Part shown: positions 26,959-35,889 of the stretch, piece after piece
Layout of the letters: each line of letters opens with the position of its first letter
How positions within the stretch are numbered: the stretch's first letter is position 1
Assembly (NCBI GenBank): GCA_021777105.1
Contig: JAIQZQ010000012.1
Location: forward strand, 28,302-92,301
Reading direction: 5' to 3'
From: Candidatus Anammoxibacter sp.
GTDB lineage: Bacteria; Planctomycetota; Brocadiia; Brocadiales; Anammoxibacteraceae
Length of the DNA: 64,000 bases
Position numbers and translations under genes: made by a program
Notes under the pieces: generated by a model
What the model saw: only the letters and a program-made list of their open reading frames with translations
The model's database searches: none
Told to the model about the DNA's origin: nothing

Positions 26959-27843
26959 ATGATACCGGAAGATAAGTCAAAATATGACACGGTGTTAAAA
27001 CATTTAACATCGTTGTGCCCTAAAGCGTTTGCAAAGGAATTTTGTCCTTCATATGATGGTGAAGAGGTGTCGTTATTTTCTGAAAGTTTATCTATATCTG
27101 AGCGTAAAACAGATAGGGTGATTGCTTTGAAACGAGAACAACCTTGCCTGTTTCATTCTGAGTTTGAAAAAAGTGTATCAGATATGAGTAAAAGGGCCTT
27201 TGAATATTTTTCACTGCTTTATATAAAATATGATATAATTCCAATTCCGGTTGTTTTGTTTTTAGAGGGAACGGAAAAGGATGGGTGGCGAGAGTTTGAG
27301 TTGACTACCGGCAATATGCGCATCGTGCATTTTAGATATTATGCGGTGTTTCTTTCTTCACACAATTATAATGATTATTTAAATAAAGAGGCTGGTTTAG
27401 CTCCGCTAGCTTTGCTAATGAATGTGCCTCTGGAGCGGCGCAAAGAGGTTTTTGCAAAATGTGTGGACAAAATAAAACATGAATGCTCCGGCAAGTTTCG
27501 TGACGACTTGCTTAGAATAACAGCTCTGTTTGCTGATTTAAAATGGGGAAATCCAAGCTGGATTGAATCAAGTATAGATATTTCATTATTAAAGGAGTCT
27601 GATATGATTATGGAGTTGGTGCGGGAAGCGGAAAAGAGAGCAAAAAAAGAGGGGATGTTAAAAGAGGCAAAAGATCTGGCTCTGGAAGGTTTAAAGGAGC
27701 GATTTGGCGATATAACGCCTGAATTGCAGAAAATGGTTCAGACTACTAAGGATAGAAAAATATTACAAGCTATCATTATGAAATCAATTAAAGGGTGTGA
27801 TTTAAATGAGATAACGTCAATGTTTTGCCATTTAGAGGATTAG
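26959..27843 (+). CDS. Rpn/YhgA-type PD-(D/E)XK family protein
   Basis: The product (294 residues from Met at 26959; the frame is open 24 bases upstream without a start better than TTG) begins MIPEDKSKYDTVLKHLTSLC and has the typical N-terminal YD..LK.L....P..F segment of the Rpn-like nuclease superfamily. The middle contains the RVIALKREQPCLFHSEFEKS stretch, in which the usual core D-x(n)-E-x-Q/K appears as D-x(n)-HSEFEKS, and YIKYDIIPIPVVLFLEG. The C-terminus (LKERFGDITPELQKM) matches DUF4351-like tails. Members promote recombination or act as phage-responsive nucleases. The start is uncertain because GGAGG lies 18 bases away. Confidence 0.7.
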   Translation: MIPEDKSKYDTVLKHLTSLCPKAFAKEFCPSYDGEEVSLFSESLSISERKTDRVIALKREQPCLFHSEFEKSVSDMSKRAFEYFSLLYIKYDIIPIPVVLFLEGTEKDGWREFELTTGNMRIVHFRYYAVFLSSHNYNDYLNKEAGLAPLALLMNVPLERRKEVFAKCVDKIKHECSGKFRDDLLRITALFADLKWGNPSWIESSIDISLLKESDMIMELVREAEKRAKKEGMLKEAKDLALEGLKERFGDITPELQKMVQTTKDRKILQAIIMKSIKGCDLNEITSMFCHLED

Positions 27844-27863
27844 GCTGCCGGCGCCTTTTTTTT
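27842..27863 (+). terminator. Weak terminator-like sequence after the Rpn-type gene
   Basis: A short GC-rich inverted repeat (AGGC...GCCT) immediately followed by eight T residues at 27856-27863. The stem is only about 4 bp, so termination efficiency is doubtful. Confidence 0.35.
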
Positions 27864-28403
27864 CGTTCGCCTTCAGGTTGTATACTCAATATTTAATGAG
27901 CTCTCTGTTTTATCCGCGGAATATCTGCGAAAGAATTAAATTATAAGAAACGGGTTAATAATAGTTAAGCTTTTTGGTTTAGCAAGCCGTTTTTTTTAGT
28001 ACAAAGCTGTTGTTACTTCATCAATTCAAATCTGTTTAATCCCCAATCTACCTCCTAACGCCAAAGCTTCTAGTGTCGCCTGAAGTGTTTATCAAGCAAA
28101 TTAACGGCATTTTTGCGTTTTATGTATGAAAAAACCAAAGGTCTTAAAAATTTTTTGACTGGCATGGGCATTTTGGATATATTACCTAACTTGGATGGCG
28201 CATGGCTTATGGCAAAAAGCAAGAGCATGCCAACGAAATTGCGCGAATCTTTTGTATAAAACTGTTAAATTATAGAATAATATAGAGCTATAAAAGTTTT
28301 ATAGAGGCCAAATGGTTATTGTTAGTTGCAAGGGCATCCGCCTTAGGCCAATTGAAACACAGGCAAGGATGCCTGTGCAACTATTAAAAGGATATCCTGT
28401 TTC
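27864..28403 (+). other. Intergenic region with one possible small gene
   Basis: The segment contains TTTATCCGCGGAATATCTGC near 27908, another word of the dispersed CTGCG/AATCTG type. The only coding-like stretch is at 28122-28259 (separate entry). The short upstream frame at 28312 merely overlaps the hydrolase in another frame. Confidence 0.4.
28122..28259 (+). CDS. Possible 45-residue small protein
   Basis: An ATG-initiated frame encodes MYEKTKGLKNFLTGMGILDI followed by LPNLDGAWLMAKSKSM and LRESFV. The pattern F..GMG.ILDI.P ... LR.S/DW resembles short proteins of unknown function found in many Gram-negative genomes (MG.ILD..P......... L..DW). Those usually continue with 10-15 more residues, so this may be a truncated version. 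There is no good ribosome site upstream. Weak support. Confidence 0.25.
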   Translation: MYEKTKGLKNFLTGMGILDILPNLDGAWLMAKSKSMPTKLRESFV

Positions 28404-29234
28404 ATGGACAATTTTAAGACAGCTGAACTGGATTATAAATCTATTAAACTCCATGTTGATATTTATGAGCATGGGCCTGATGCGCCGGCAATAATTGTGG
28501 CGCACGGCACGGGATCGTATTCGCGGTATTACGCCTCGTTTTGCAGGGAATTGTCAAAAAAAGGGTATAATGTGCTTCCGTTTGACTTTATGGGGCACGG
28601 TAGAAGCGGGGGGAAGCGGGGCGTGTTTACAATGGCTGCAATGCTTGAAAACATTTCTACTGTTGTTGATTTTGCGATAAAGGAGTACTCCGGCAAAGTG
28701 GGCCTCCTCGGCACAAGTCAGGGCGGGGAGGTTGCGTACCATGCCGCGCTTAGAGACGATAGGATTAAGAGTCTTGTTTGCCACAACATTTTGCTTTCTC
28801 AAAAAATCCCGATCATTCCCAGGGTTGAGTTTATGCAGTCAAAACTGTGTAGCGTGATTTGCGCGATTTTGCCTGACTTTCCGTTGCCCATGAAAATGGC
28901 GTTTAACTGGAAAAAGGCGTACAAAAAGCCGGGATTGCTTAAAAAAAAGAGGTCTGACCCGTTAACCGTGTGGAAATATAGCTTTAAATCATACCGCTCA
29001 ATATTTACGTATAAACCGGCCAAACCTATTGACTCGTTGCAAATTCCCGTATTGATCGCCGTGGGCGAACGGGACGAATTGGTGCCCAAAGAACATTGCG
29101 AAAAGGCGTACAACCTGATTAAAAGCCCTGATAAAGAGTTTTATGTGATGGATGGGGCCGCCCATCAGTTGTTAATTGATTATCCTGATAGATTTGTGCC
29201 AAAAGTGGATGAGTGGTTTAAGAAGACGCTTTAG
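28404..29234 (+). CDS. Alpha/beta hydrolase (monoglyceride-lipase/serine-hydrolase type)
   Basis: A 276-residue cytoplasmic hydrolase. The oxyanion-hole region is IIVAHGTGSYSRYY, the nucleophile elbow is GLLGTSQGG (Ser105), the acid is Asp224 in VAVGERDELVP-like context and the general base is His254 in DGAAHQLL. The FDFMGHGRSGG motif is typical of lysophospholipase/Hydrolase_4-type enzymes. The substrate is unknown; esters of lipids are likely. It is not in an obvious operon. A weak ribosome site (AAAAGGATAT) precedes the ATG. Confidence 0.88.
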   Translation: MDNFKTAELDYKSIKLHVDIYEHGPDAPAIIVAHGTGSYSRYYASFCRELSKKGYNVLPFDFMGHGRSGGKRGVFTMAAMLENISTVVDFAIKEYSGKVGLLGTSQGGEVAYHAALRDDRIKSLVCHNILLSQKIPIIPRVEFMQSKLCSVICAILPDFPLPMKMAFNWKKAYKKPGLLKKKRSDPLTVWKYSFKSYRSIFTYKPAKPIDSLQIPVLIAVGERDELVPKEHCEKAYNLIKSPDKEFYVMDGAAHQLLIDYPDRFVPKVDEWFKKTL

Positions 29235-29614
29235 CGCAGATTTGAACTTCAAAAACTATATGATATTTCCCCGTTTTTTTGCCCCGTTCTTTTTTTGTTG
29301 CAGATAGCTGACTGCTATGATAAAATCATGCGTTCAAATAAGTTAAGGCTTGCGTTTGCATAAATATTGCCGCAGTTTGTTGCCGCATATTCCTGCTTGT
29401 TTCGTGTTTCAGGTCTTTTCCCCTGAAATGCGCAACCATCCTGTGCTTTTCGATCCATTAACGCTTAAATTTAGAAACATTCGGCTTTTTTTAGAATAGA
29501 TAGGCGTTAACAGCGGTGGAAGAGTGAGATTTAAGGATTTAATGCGAATAAGCAGGCCGTTTTCGATTAAATATTAATAAAGTAAATAATTTTTGATTTT
29601 GTATGGAGCGTATT
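29235..29614 (+). other. Intergenic region upstream of rpmE, nothing recognised
   Basis: Plain A/T-rich sequence with two T-runs (29274-29280 and 29291-29297) that could end transcription of the hydrolase gene, but without clear stems. No gene, tRNA or repeat was recognised. Confidence 0.3.
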
Positions 29615-29839
29615 ATGAAGAAGGACATACATCCAAAGTATGAAGAGGCTACTGTGACGTGTGGTTGCGGTGAAAGTTTTCAAACCAGAGCGACAAAGAG
29701 CGCAATTAAGGTGGAAATCTGTTATAAATGCCATCCGTTTTACACCGGCAAGGAGAAATTTGTCGATAGCGCGGGCAGGATAGAGAAGTTTAATAGAAGA
29801 TATGGAAAAAGCAAGGCTAAAGAGCCGCAGAATGCTTAG
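29615..29839 (+). CDS. rpmE: 50S ribosomal protein L31
   Basis: Start at 29615, after GGAGCGTATT, gives [20 protein letters not shown], the canonical L31 N-terminus. CGCG and [10 protein letters not shown] provide the four cysteines of the zinc-binding (C+) form, followed by [11 protein letters not shown]. The 74-residue length is normal. rpmE next to prfA is a common arrangement, although here a stem-loop and a 430-base spacer separate them. The zinc form implies no special zinc-sparing L31 is encoded at this site. Confidence 0.95.
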   Translation: MKKDIHPKYEEATVTCGCGESFQTRATKSAIKVEICYKCHPFYTGKEKFVDSAGRIEKFNRRYGKSKAKEPQNA

Positions 29840-29847
29840 TATCCTCG

Positions 29848-29886
29848 TTAAGGGGTTGTAAATGTTATCCCTTTACAACCCCTTAA
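29848..29886 (+). terminator. 15-bp perfect stem-loop after rpmE
   Basis: TTAAGGGGTTGTAAA (29848-29862) pairs perfectly with TTTACAACCCCTTAA (29872-29886) across a nine-base loop, nine bases after the rpmE stop. The downstream sequence lacks a U-tract on the plus strand. It may act as a terminator or mRNA-stabilising hairpin. Confidence 0.6.
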
Positions 29887-30316
29887 TCGTGATTGGCCGT
29901 TGTGTTAAAAAAATTTAACGGGTAATTGCGTCATCCCTTCCACACACGCAACATTTATTCTACAGGTATTGTTTCGATTCGTTAACCCTATGGTATTCAG
30001 GCGACTTTTAAAATACGTCGTTGTCGTTAAAAAAACATGTGGATAATGCGAAATAATGAAAAATTGAGAGCCTTCAATGCCGGTAAAGACAAAATATTAA
30101 AAAATTTGTTCTTTTAACTCTCCGTTAGTCCTGTCATTAAGCTGTAAAACCTGACCCGGATAAGAAAAAAGTTAAAAGCTGGAACTGTATTTCCTTAAGA
30201 TACTTATTATACTTTTCAAGGATAATTCTCACTAGCGCAGACAATCTGCTCAGTGTTCATTAAATATGCAACAATTCGTGGCCGAAAAGGCCGCTGTTAT
30301 AAGCGGTAATAAAAAA
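29887..30316 (+). other. Leader region of the prfA operon
   Basis: No gene supported. It contains the dispersed element at 30219-30257 and a TATACT-like word near 30209. In-frame codons upstream of the prfA start (from ATG 30266) are open but do not match release factors. Confidence 0.4.
30219..30257 (+). repeat. Dispersed 39-base element, copy 2 (upstream of prfA)
   Basis: Begins AGGATAATTCTCACTAGCGC and ends AGACAATCTGCTCAGTGTT. It shares roughly 30 or more of 39 positions with copies at 20645 (minus strand) and 38979. Its 3' end lies 59 bases before the prfA start, nearly the same spacing and orientation as copy 1 relative to its gene. Confidence 0.75.
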
Positions 30317-31417
30317 ATGGATGAAATGAGAGACAAAATTTTAAAGAAGCTTGAAAGCATGCATAAAAGGTATGTTGAGCTGGATGAGCTTATTGTAAAG
30401 CCCGAGGTTATGCAGGATAACGCTAGGTATACATCGTATTTAAAGGAGCATGGCGGGCTTTTAAAGATAAATGACAAATATATGAAGCTTTCCGAGGCTG
30501 TTAAGCAAAAGGGCGATGCCGAGGCGATTGTTGCCGACAAGGATGGCGATCCGGAGCTACAGGAACTTGCCGGTGAGGAGTTAAACGAGCTTACGGAAAC
30601 CGTAGACGCGCTTTTTAAGGAGATACGGTCGCTTTTTGTGTCAGAGAATAAGGAATCAATGAAAAATGTGATTGCGGAAATCAGAGCCGGCACAGGTGGG
30701 GATGAGGCCGCTCTGTTTGCGGCAAATCTGTACAGGATGTATTCCCGAATGGCTGAAGACCGTGGGTGGAAAATTGAGGTGTTTGACAGTAACCCAACTG
30801 GGATCGGCGGGCTCAAGGAGATAACTTTCTCAATTGAGGGGGCCGGCGCCTATCGAATGTTGCGTTATGAAAGCGGCACACATCGCGTGCAGCGGGTGCC
30901 GGAAACAGAGGCGAGTGGGCGTATACACACTTCAACCGCCACTGTGGCTATTTTGCCCGAGGTTGAGTCCGTGGAAATAGATATTAATCCCAATGATCTT
31001 GAAATAGACACTTTTAGGTCATCCGGGCCCGGCGGTCAGAAGGTAAATAAAACAAGCTCTGCGATAAGGATAAACCATAAGCCTACCGGCCTGGTTGTGA
31101 AGTGTCAGGATGAGAAATCGCAACATAAAAACAAGGCAAAGGCTATGCGCATTTTGAGAAGCCGTCTTTACGAGCATTTTGAAAGCCAAAAACATAGTGA
31201 AAGGGCGGTTGAAAGGAAGAGTCAGATTGGGACCGGGGAGAGGAGCGAGAAGATAAGAACCTATAATTATCCACAAAACAGGGTGACCGACCACCGCATA
31301 AACCTTGATCTTTTTGATTTGACAAATATTCTGGATGGCTCAATTGATGGGCTGACTGACAATTTAAGAAAGGACTTTGAAGAGGAGCAATTTAAACGGT
31401 TGATTGAAGAGGCGTAA
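30317..31417 (+). CDS. prfA: Peptide chain release factor 1
   Basis: Start at 30317 ([20 protein letters not shown]) agrees with the usual RF1 N-terminus; 17 extra in-frame codons upstream are probably not translated. The ~366-residue product has the GGQ loop at Gly239-Gly240-Gln241 ([19 protein letters not shown]), which triggers peptidyl-tRNA hydrolysis, and the anticodon-mimic tripeptide in [13 protein letters not shown] (PET in place of the common PAT/PVT). The [14 protein letters not shown] signature identifies RF1/RF2. RF1 reads UAA/UAG. The glutamine of GGQ is methylated by PrmC, encoded next. Confidence 0.95.
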   Translation: MDEMRDKILKKLESMHKRYVELDELIVKPEVMQDNARYTSYLKEHGGLLKINDKYMKLSEAVKQKGDAEAIVADKDGDPELQELAGEELNELTETVDALFKEIRSLFVSENKESMKNVIAEIRAGTGGDEAALFAANLYRMYSRMAEDRGWKIEVFDSNPTGIGGLKEITFSIEGAGAYRMLRYESGTHRVQRVPETEASGRIHTSTATVAILPEVESVEIDINPNDLEIDTFRSSGPGGQKVNKTSSAIRINHKPTGLVVKCQDEKSQHKNKAKAMRILRSRLYEHFESQKHSERAVERKSQIGTGERSEKIRTYNYPQNRVTDHRINLDLFDLTNILDGSIDGLTDNLRKDFEEEQFKRLIEEA

Positions 31418-31557
31418 GCCATACACCGGACAAGTAAATAGCTCGAAATAACATTTATCAAAACTTGCCAAAACTTATTTGCCGGCGGTCACTTATGCCT
31501 ATTACAGGATTTATATTGTTGATTGAAGTTTTTAGGCTACATTTGAAATTAGTAAAA

Positions 31558-31566
31558 TGATATAAT
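31558..31566 (+). promoter_or_regulatory. Possible extended -10 promoter before prmC
   Basis: TGATATAAT matches TGnTATAAT and lies 60 bases before the proposed prmC start. The same nine bases form the putative glgB promoter. No good -35 box is seen. Confidence 0.4.
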
Positions 31567-31625
31567 CTTCCCGTTATTTGTGAGCGGCTCCTTAGTGATT
31601 GATAATTTTTAAATGGGCGTTATTG

Positions 31626-32528
31626 TTGAATACCCGCGAAGCTCTTAATGAAACAATAGGCAGGTTTAAAGATGCCGGGATAGATTCGCCCAGGCTTGAC
31701 GCGGAACTTTTGCTTGGAAATGTTTTAAATTGCAAGACGATAGATTTATGCGTTAACGGCGAACAGGAATTAGCCGCAGGCAATAAGGCGCGTTTTAACG
31801 AATTGGCCCAAAGGCGTTTAAACCATGAGCCGGTTCAGTATATTTTGGGCCGTGCGGAGTTTATGTCGCTGGAATTTGCCGTAAATGAGAATACGCTTAT
31901 TCCAAGGCCTGAGACGGAGTTTGTTGTCGAATCGGTTTTGAGCGCAGCTAATCAGATACGGCAAAAAAGGCCGGGGCGGATTACAGCGATTGATCTTGGA
32001 ACCGGCAGCGGAAACATAGCTGTTTCTATTGCCGTCATGTTAAAGGACTCTGAAGTTTACGCGTGCGATATTTCACATGGCGCTCTTGATATTGCAAGGG
32101 CAAACGCAAAGAGACACGGTGTTTTAAACAGAATAACATTCTGTTGCGGAGACCTTTTTGAAGCTTTTAACGGCCTGGGCAAGGATATTACGGCGGACTT
32201 TATAACGTCAAATCCGCCGTATGTCGCTGAGGCCGAGCTTGGCAAGTTGCAGCCTGAAATTGTTAAATATGAGCCTATGGGGGCCTTGGTCGGCGGCGCG
32301 GATGGTTTGGCTGTTTATCGAAACATATTTAGAGACGCGGCAAAGTGGTTAAAAGGCGATGGGCGTTTGATATTAGAGATTGGCGAAACGCAACTTAACG
32401 ATTTAAAGGCGCTGATAAACGAAACCAATGCTAATGTGGCGGCCGGCGGGCATGGTTTTAAGTTTGTAGAGGCGGTAAAAGATTTGCAGGGCATTGACAG
32501 GGTGGTTATTGTTGAGCGCGACTCCTAA
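31626..32528 (+). CDS. prmC: Release factor glutamine methyltransferase
   Basis: The frame is open from TTG 31599; no ATG is available and the likely start is TTG 31623 or 31626, because family similarity begins at NTREALNETIGRFKDAGI. The N-terminal helical domain (SPRLDAELLL) is followed by the linker motif LIPRPETE and the SAM core IDLGTGSGNIAVSIAV. The catalytic NPPYV motif (SNPPYVAEAEL) is intact. It N5-methylates the Gln of the GGQ loop in release factors. It follows prfA directly, the standard order, and precedes murA by 43 bases. Confidence 0.93.
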   Translation: MNTREALNETIGRFKDAGIDSPRLDAELLLGNVLNCKTIDLCVNGEQELAAGNKARFNELAQRRLNHEPVQYILGRAEFMSLEFAVNENTLIPRPETEFVVESVLSAANQIRQKRPGRITAIDLGTGSGNIAVSIAVMLKDSEVYACDISHGALDIARANAKRHGVLNRITFCCGDLFEAFNGLGKDITADFITSNPPYVAEAELGKLQPEIVKYEPMGALVGGADGLAVYRNIFRDAAKWLKGDGRLILEIGETQLNDLKALINETNANVAAGGHGFKFVEAVKDLQGIDRVVIVERDS

Positions 32529-32571
32529 GATTAAAAGTCGTTTTTAGTTATATCTTTACAAGGGGCTCTTA

Positions 32572-33837
32572 ATGGAAAAAATGGTAATAGAGGGCGGGGT
32601 TCCATTAAAAGGCGAGGTAGAGATTAATGGGGCAAAAAACGCGGCTTTGCCGATTTTGGCGTCTTGTATATTACTTGAAGGCAAATCTTGTTTAGGAAAT
32701 ATTCCGGATTTAACGGATGTTACGACTCTTTGTTCAATTTTAAATGTGCTGGGGCTTAAAACTGAACAAAAAGCCGAAAAATCGTTGGATATTTGCGTTG
32801 AGGATGAAAGCGGCGTAACAGCTCCTTATGAGCTTGTCAGGAAAATGCGGGGGTCGATTTGTGTTTTGGGCCCGTTGATAGGCAAACGTAAACGAGCTAA
32901 GGTTTCATTGCCCGGAGGTTGCGTTATTGGAAACAGGGCTATTGATTTGCACATTAAGGGGCTGGAAGCTCTTGGCGCCAGGATAAAGATTGAGGCGGGT
33001 TATATTATAGCCGAGGCTGATGAGCTGAAAGGGGCGGAGATTGATCTTGCCGGCGCGCACGGGCCCACAGTGCTGGGCACTTGCAATGTAATGATGGCTG
33101 CTGTTTTAGCCAAGGGGCGCACTGTGATTATTAATGCCGCGCGTGAACCCGAGGTACAGGATACTGCTAATTTCCTGATTAAGGCTGGCGCCAAAATAGA
33201 GGGGGCCGGCAGAAGCGAGATCAGGATAGACGGGGTTAAGGAGCTTAAAGGGGTTGAGTATGACATAATCCCGGATAGGATTGAGGCCGGCACTTTTATG
33301 ATTGCAGGGGCTATAACTAAAGGCGATGTTACGCTTAAAAATATCCGTTTTGAGAATTTGACGACAACGGTAAATAAGTTGAGAGAGATAGGGGTCGGTA
33401 TAACCGGCAATAACGGCTCATGCAGGGTCTTTGGATCTGAAAGATTTAAACCGGCGGAGATAACAACTTTGCCTTATCCAGGCGTGCCGACTGATATGCA
33501 AGCGCAACTTACGGCTTTGCTTTCAGTTGCCGACGGTGTAAGCACGGTTTCCGAAACTATATTCCCTGACAGGTTTATGCATACTTTTGAATTGGCGCGA
33601 ATGGGGGCAAGAATCAAGACTGAAAATGGATGCGCTATTATAAACGGGGTAGAGTCGCTTACCGGCGCGACTGTGATGGCTTCCGACCTGCGGGCAAGCG
33701 CAAGCCTGATTATAGCGGGATTAGGGGCAAAAGGCGTGACCGAGGTTGACAGGCTTTACCACATTGACAGAGGGTATGAGAAGATAGAGGAAAAGCTTTC
33801 AAAGTTAGGAGCCGGGATTGAAAGAAAGAAGTATTAG
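32572..33837 (+). CDS. murA: UDP-N-acetylglucosamine 1-carboxyvinyltransferase
   Basis: A 421-residue enzyme of the EPSP-synthase fold that transfers enolpyruvate from PEP to UDP-GlcNAc, the first committed step of peptidoglycan synthesis. The Lys-Asn pair of the active site is in EINGAKNAALPIL. The PEP-binding loop is LPGGCVIGNRAIDLHI, with Cys117 present, the residue alkylated by fosfomycin, so the natural Asp-type resistance substitution is absent. The conserved DRIEAGTFM and PDRFMHTFELARMGA segments follow. AAGGGG precedes the ATG. Presence of murA implies a peptidoglycan-forming cell. Confidence 0.96.
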   Translation: MEKMVIEGGVPLKGEVEINGAKNAALPILASCILLEGKSCLGNIPDLTDVTTLCSILNVLGLKTEQKAEKSLDICVEDESGVTAPYELVRKMRGSICVLGPLIGKRKRAKVSLPGGCVIGNRAIDLHIKGLEALGARIKIEAGYIIAEADELKGAEIDLAGAHGPTVLGTCNVMMAAVLAKGRTVIINAAREPEVQDTANFLIKAGAKIEGAGRSEIRIDGVKELKGVEYDIIPDRIEAGTFMIAGAITKGDVTLKNIRFENLTTTVNKLREIGVGITGNNGSCRVFGSERFKPAEITTLPYPGVPTDMQAQLTALLSVADGVSTVSETIFPDRFMHTFELARMGARIKTENGCAIINGVESLTGATVMASDLRASASLIIAGLGAKGVTEVDRLYHIDRGYEKIEEKLSKLGAGIERKKY

Positions 33838-33930
33838 AGTCTAATCCGTCAAATCGAGTTTTAGAAGTATGACGATTTTTTATATTGTTCGTTATAAAAC
33901 GGGCTTAAAAACGTTTTTGATGATTTAGTT

Positions 33931-35340
33931 ATGTTTGAAAGCATTACCAATAGTTTAGAAACGGTTTTTTCAAAGCTGAGCAGCAGGGGCAGATTAACCG
34001 AGTCAAATATAAAGGATGGGTTGCGCGAGGTCAGGGTCGCGTTGCTGGAGGCCGACACAAACTTCAAGGTTGTTAAGGAGTTTATTGAAAATGTCACTGA
34101 GAGGGCGGTCGGCGAAGATGTTATCAAAAGCGTTACTCCGGGTCAGCAAATCGTCAAAATTGTCCATGATGAGATAGAAAAGCTGATGGGCCCGGTTGAT
34201 TCGTCAATACCGTTTGCCGACGGCGAGTTGACGGTGGTGATGCTGGTTGGATTGCAAGGCAGCGGAAAGACGACTACTGCCGCGAAACTGGCAAAATTGA
34301 TTGAATCAAAGGGCAAGAAGCCTATGCTTGTCGCCGCGGATATTCAAAGGCCGGCGGCTATTGAACAGCTTAAGATACTCGGCAAGCAGATTGATGTTCC
34401 CGTCTTTTCAAAAGAGGGAATAAAGGTTACAAAGATATGCAAAAGGGGTGTTGACGCCGCAAAGGATGAAGGCCGCGATGTGCTGATTATCGACACTGCG
34501 GGTCGGTTGCATATTGATGACGATATGATGTCCGAGCTTAAGGATGTCAGGAAAATTGTCAATCCGCACCAGATTTATTTTGTCTGCGACGCTATGACGG
34601 GGCAGGACGCTGTAAACAGCGCCAAGGAGTTTAACAATCAATTAGGTTTTGACGGAGTTATATTGTCAAAACTTGACGGCGATTCGCGCGGCGGCGCGGC
34701 GTTGTCCATTAAGGCGGTAACCGGCAAACCTATTAAATTTATAGGTGTCGGTGAAAAACTTGAAAAGCTTGAGGAGTTTCATCCTGATAGAATGGCGTCG
34801 CGCATATTGGGAATGGGCGACGTTGTTTCACTGGTTGAAAAGGCCCAGGAAGCCATTAGCGTTGAAGATGCTGAAAAGTTAAGCAAAAAGATACGCGACA
34901 ACTCTTTAACCCTGGATGATTTCCTTGACCAGCTTCAACAGTTGAAAAAGATGGGACCGTTAAAGGATATAATGGGCATGATTCCAGGTCTCGGCAAAAA
35001 GATGGAAGGTATGGATATTGACGGCAACCAGTTAAAAAATGTTGAAGCGGTTATTCGTTCAATGACAACCGCCGAAAGGATTAATCCCGAGCTTATTGAC
35101 GGCAGCAGGAAAAACAGGATCGCCGACGGCAGCGGAACGACTACGCAGGATGTGAATTTGTTGCTTAAACAGTTCAAGCAGATGAGGAAGATGTTAAAGC
35201 AGTTTGGGTCTGATGAAAGCTCTTTTGAATCAATAATGACCTCTTCTCCTCTTGCTAAACAATTGAATATCGGGCAAAAGCTGAGAAAGAAATTAAAAAT
35301 AAAAAGAAAAAAAGTTAGAAAGAATAAAAAAAAACGTTAA
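33931..35340 (+). CDS. ffh: Signal recognition particle protein Ffh (SRP54)
   Basis: A 469-residue GTPase that binds 4.5S RNA and signal sequences of nascent membrane proteins. N domain: MFESITNSLETVFSKLSSRG. G domain: P-loop GLQGSGKTTTAAKLA, DTAGRLHIDD, and SKLDGDSRGGAALS. The Met-rich M domain contains QLKKMGPLKDIMGMIPGLGK and a QMRKMLKQF-type helix, then a very basic C-terminal tail. The length is typical. It opens the rpsP-trmD-rplS group, as in many bacteria. A 93-base gap after murA suggests either readthrough or a local promoter. Confidence 0.96.
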   Translation: MFESITNSLETVFSKLSSRGRLTESNIKDGLREVRVALLEADTNFKVVKEFIENVTERAVGEDVIKSVTPGQQIVKIVHDEIEKLMGPVDSSIPFADGELTVVMLVGLQGSGKTTTAAKLAKLIESKGKKPMLVAADIQRPAAIEQLKILGKQIDVPVFSKEGIKVTKICKRGVDAAKDEGRDVLIIDTAGRLHIDDDMMSELKDVRKIVNPHQIYFVCDAMTGQDAVNSAKEFNNQLGFDGVILSKLDGDSRGGAALSIKAVTGKPIKFIGVGEKLEKLEEFHPDRMASRILGMGDVVSLVEKAQEAISVEDAEKLSKKIRDNSLTLDDFLDQLQQLKKMGPLKDIMGMIPGLGKKMEGMDIDGNQLKNVEAVIRSMTTAERINPELIDGSRKNRIADGSGTTTQDVNLLLKQFKQMRKMLKQFGSDESSFESIMTSSPLAKQLNIGQKLRKKLKIKRKKVRKNKKKR

Positions 35341-35437
35341 AATAGGAGGTTTGCCGATTTTTTCATTCTAAATCGGTTTTGTATTTTGTTATAAATTCTA
35401 TATTTAGGGTTTTCAAAATTAAAGTGAAAGGAGATTT

Positions 35438-35695
35438 ATGGCGGTTAGAATTAGATTAAAGAGAATGGGCAGAAGAAACAGGCCTTTTTTTAGAATAGGG
35501 GCTTTTGACGCGCGCGAAGAACGCGACGGCAAGCATATTGAAGGCTTAGGCCATTACGATCCGATGGAAAAGGATGAAGAAAAAAAGGTAGTGCTTAAAA
35601 AGGAGAGGATAGAGTATTGGTTAAGCGTTGGGGCCAAACCGTCTGAAACAGTTGCCAGCTTTCTTAAACAGAACAAAATTCCATTTAAAGCGTAA
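35438..35695 (+). CDS. rpsP: 30S ribosomal protein S16
   Basis: An 85-residue S16 beginning MAVRIRLKRMGRRNRPFFRI, the conserved N-terminus, with FDAREERDGKHIEGLGHYDP and WLSVGAKPSETVASFLK. AAAGGAGATTT gives a strong ribosome site. In most genomes a KH-domain gene and rimM follow; here trmD comes next after 194 bases, without either. The function is 30S assembly and stability. Confidence 0.96.
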   Translation: MAVRIRLKRMGRRNRPFFRIGAFDAREERDGKHIEGLGHYDPMEKDEEKKVVLKKERIEYWLSVGAKPSETVASFLKQNKIPFKA

Positions 35696-35889
35696 GCGAA
35701 GCGGCGCGTATTTGCCGGGATTTTAAGCGTTTGGCGTGAGAAAATAATTAACTGTAAAATAAAAAATATGACCTCTGGTTTTAAATAAATTTTTTAGAGT
35801 ATCCAATGCTCCTGTGTTTTCGGACTCTTATATATAAAACAGTTTTTTAGTTATATTTTTGTTTTTGTTTGCGGCGCAACATTTAATAA

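Noticed and set aside
26748..26990. 80-residue minus-strand frame overlapping the Rpn-type gene start
   Set aside because: Head-to-head overlap with a better-supported gene and no family resemblance.
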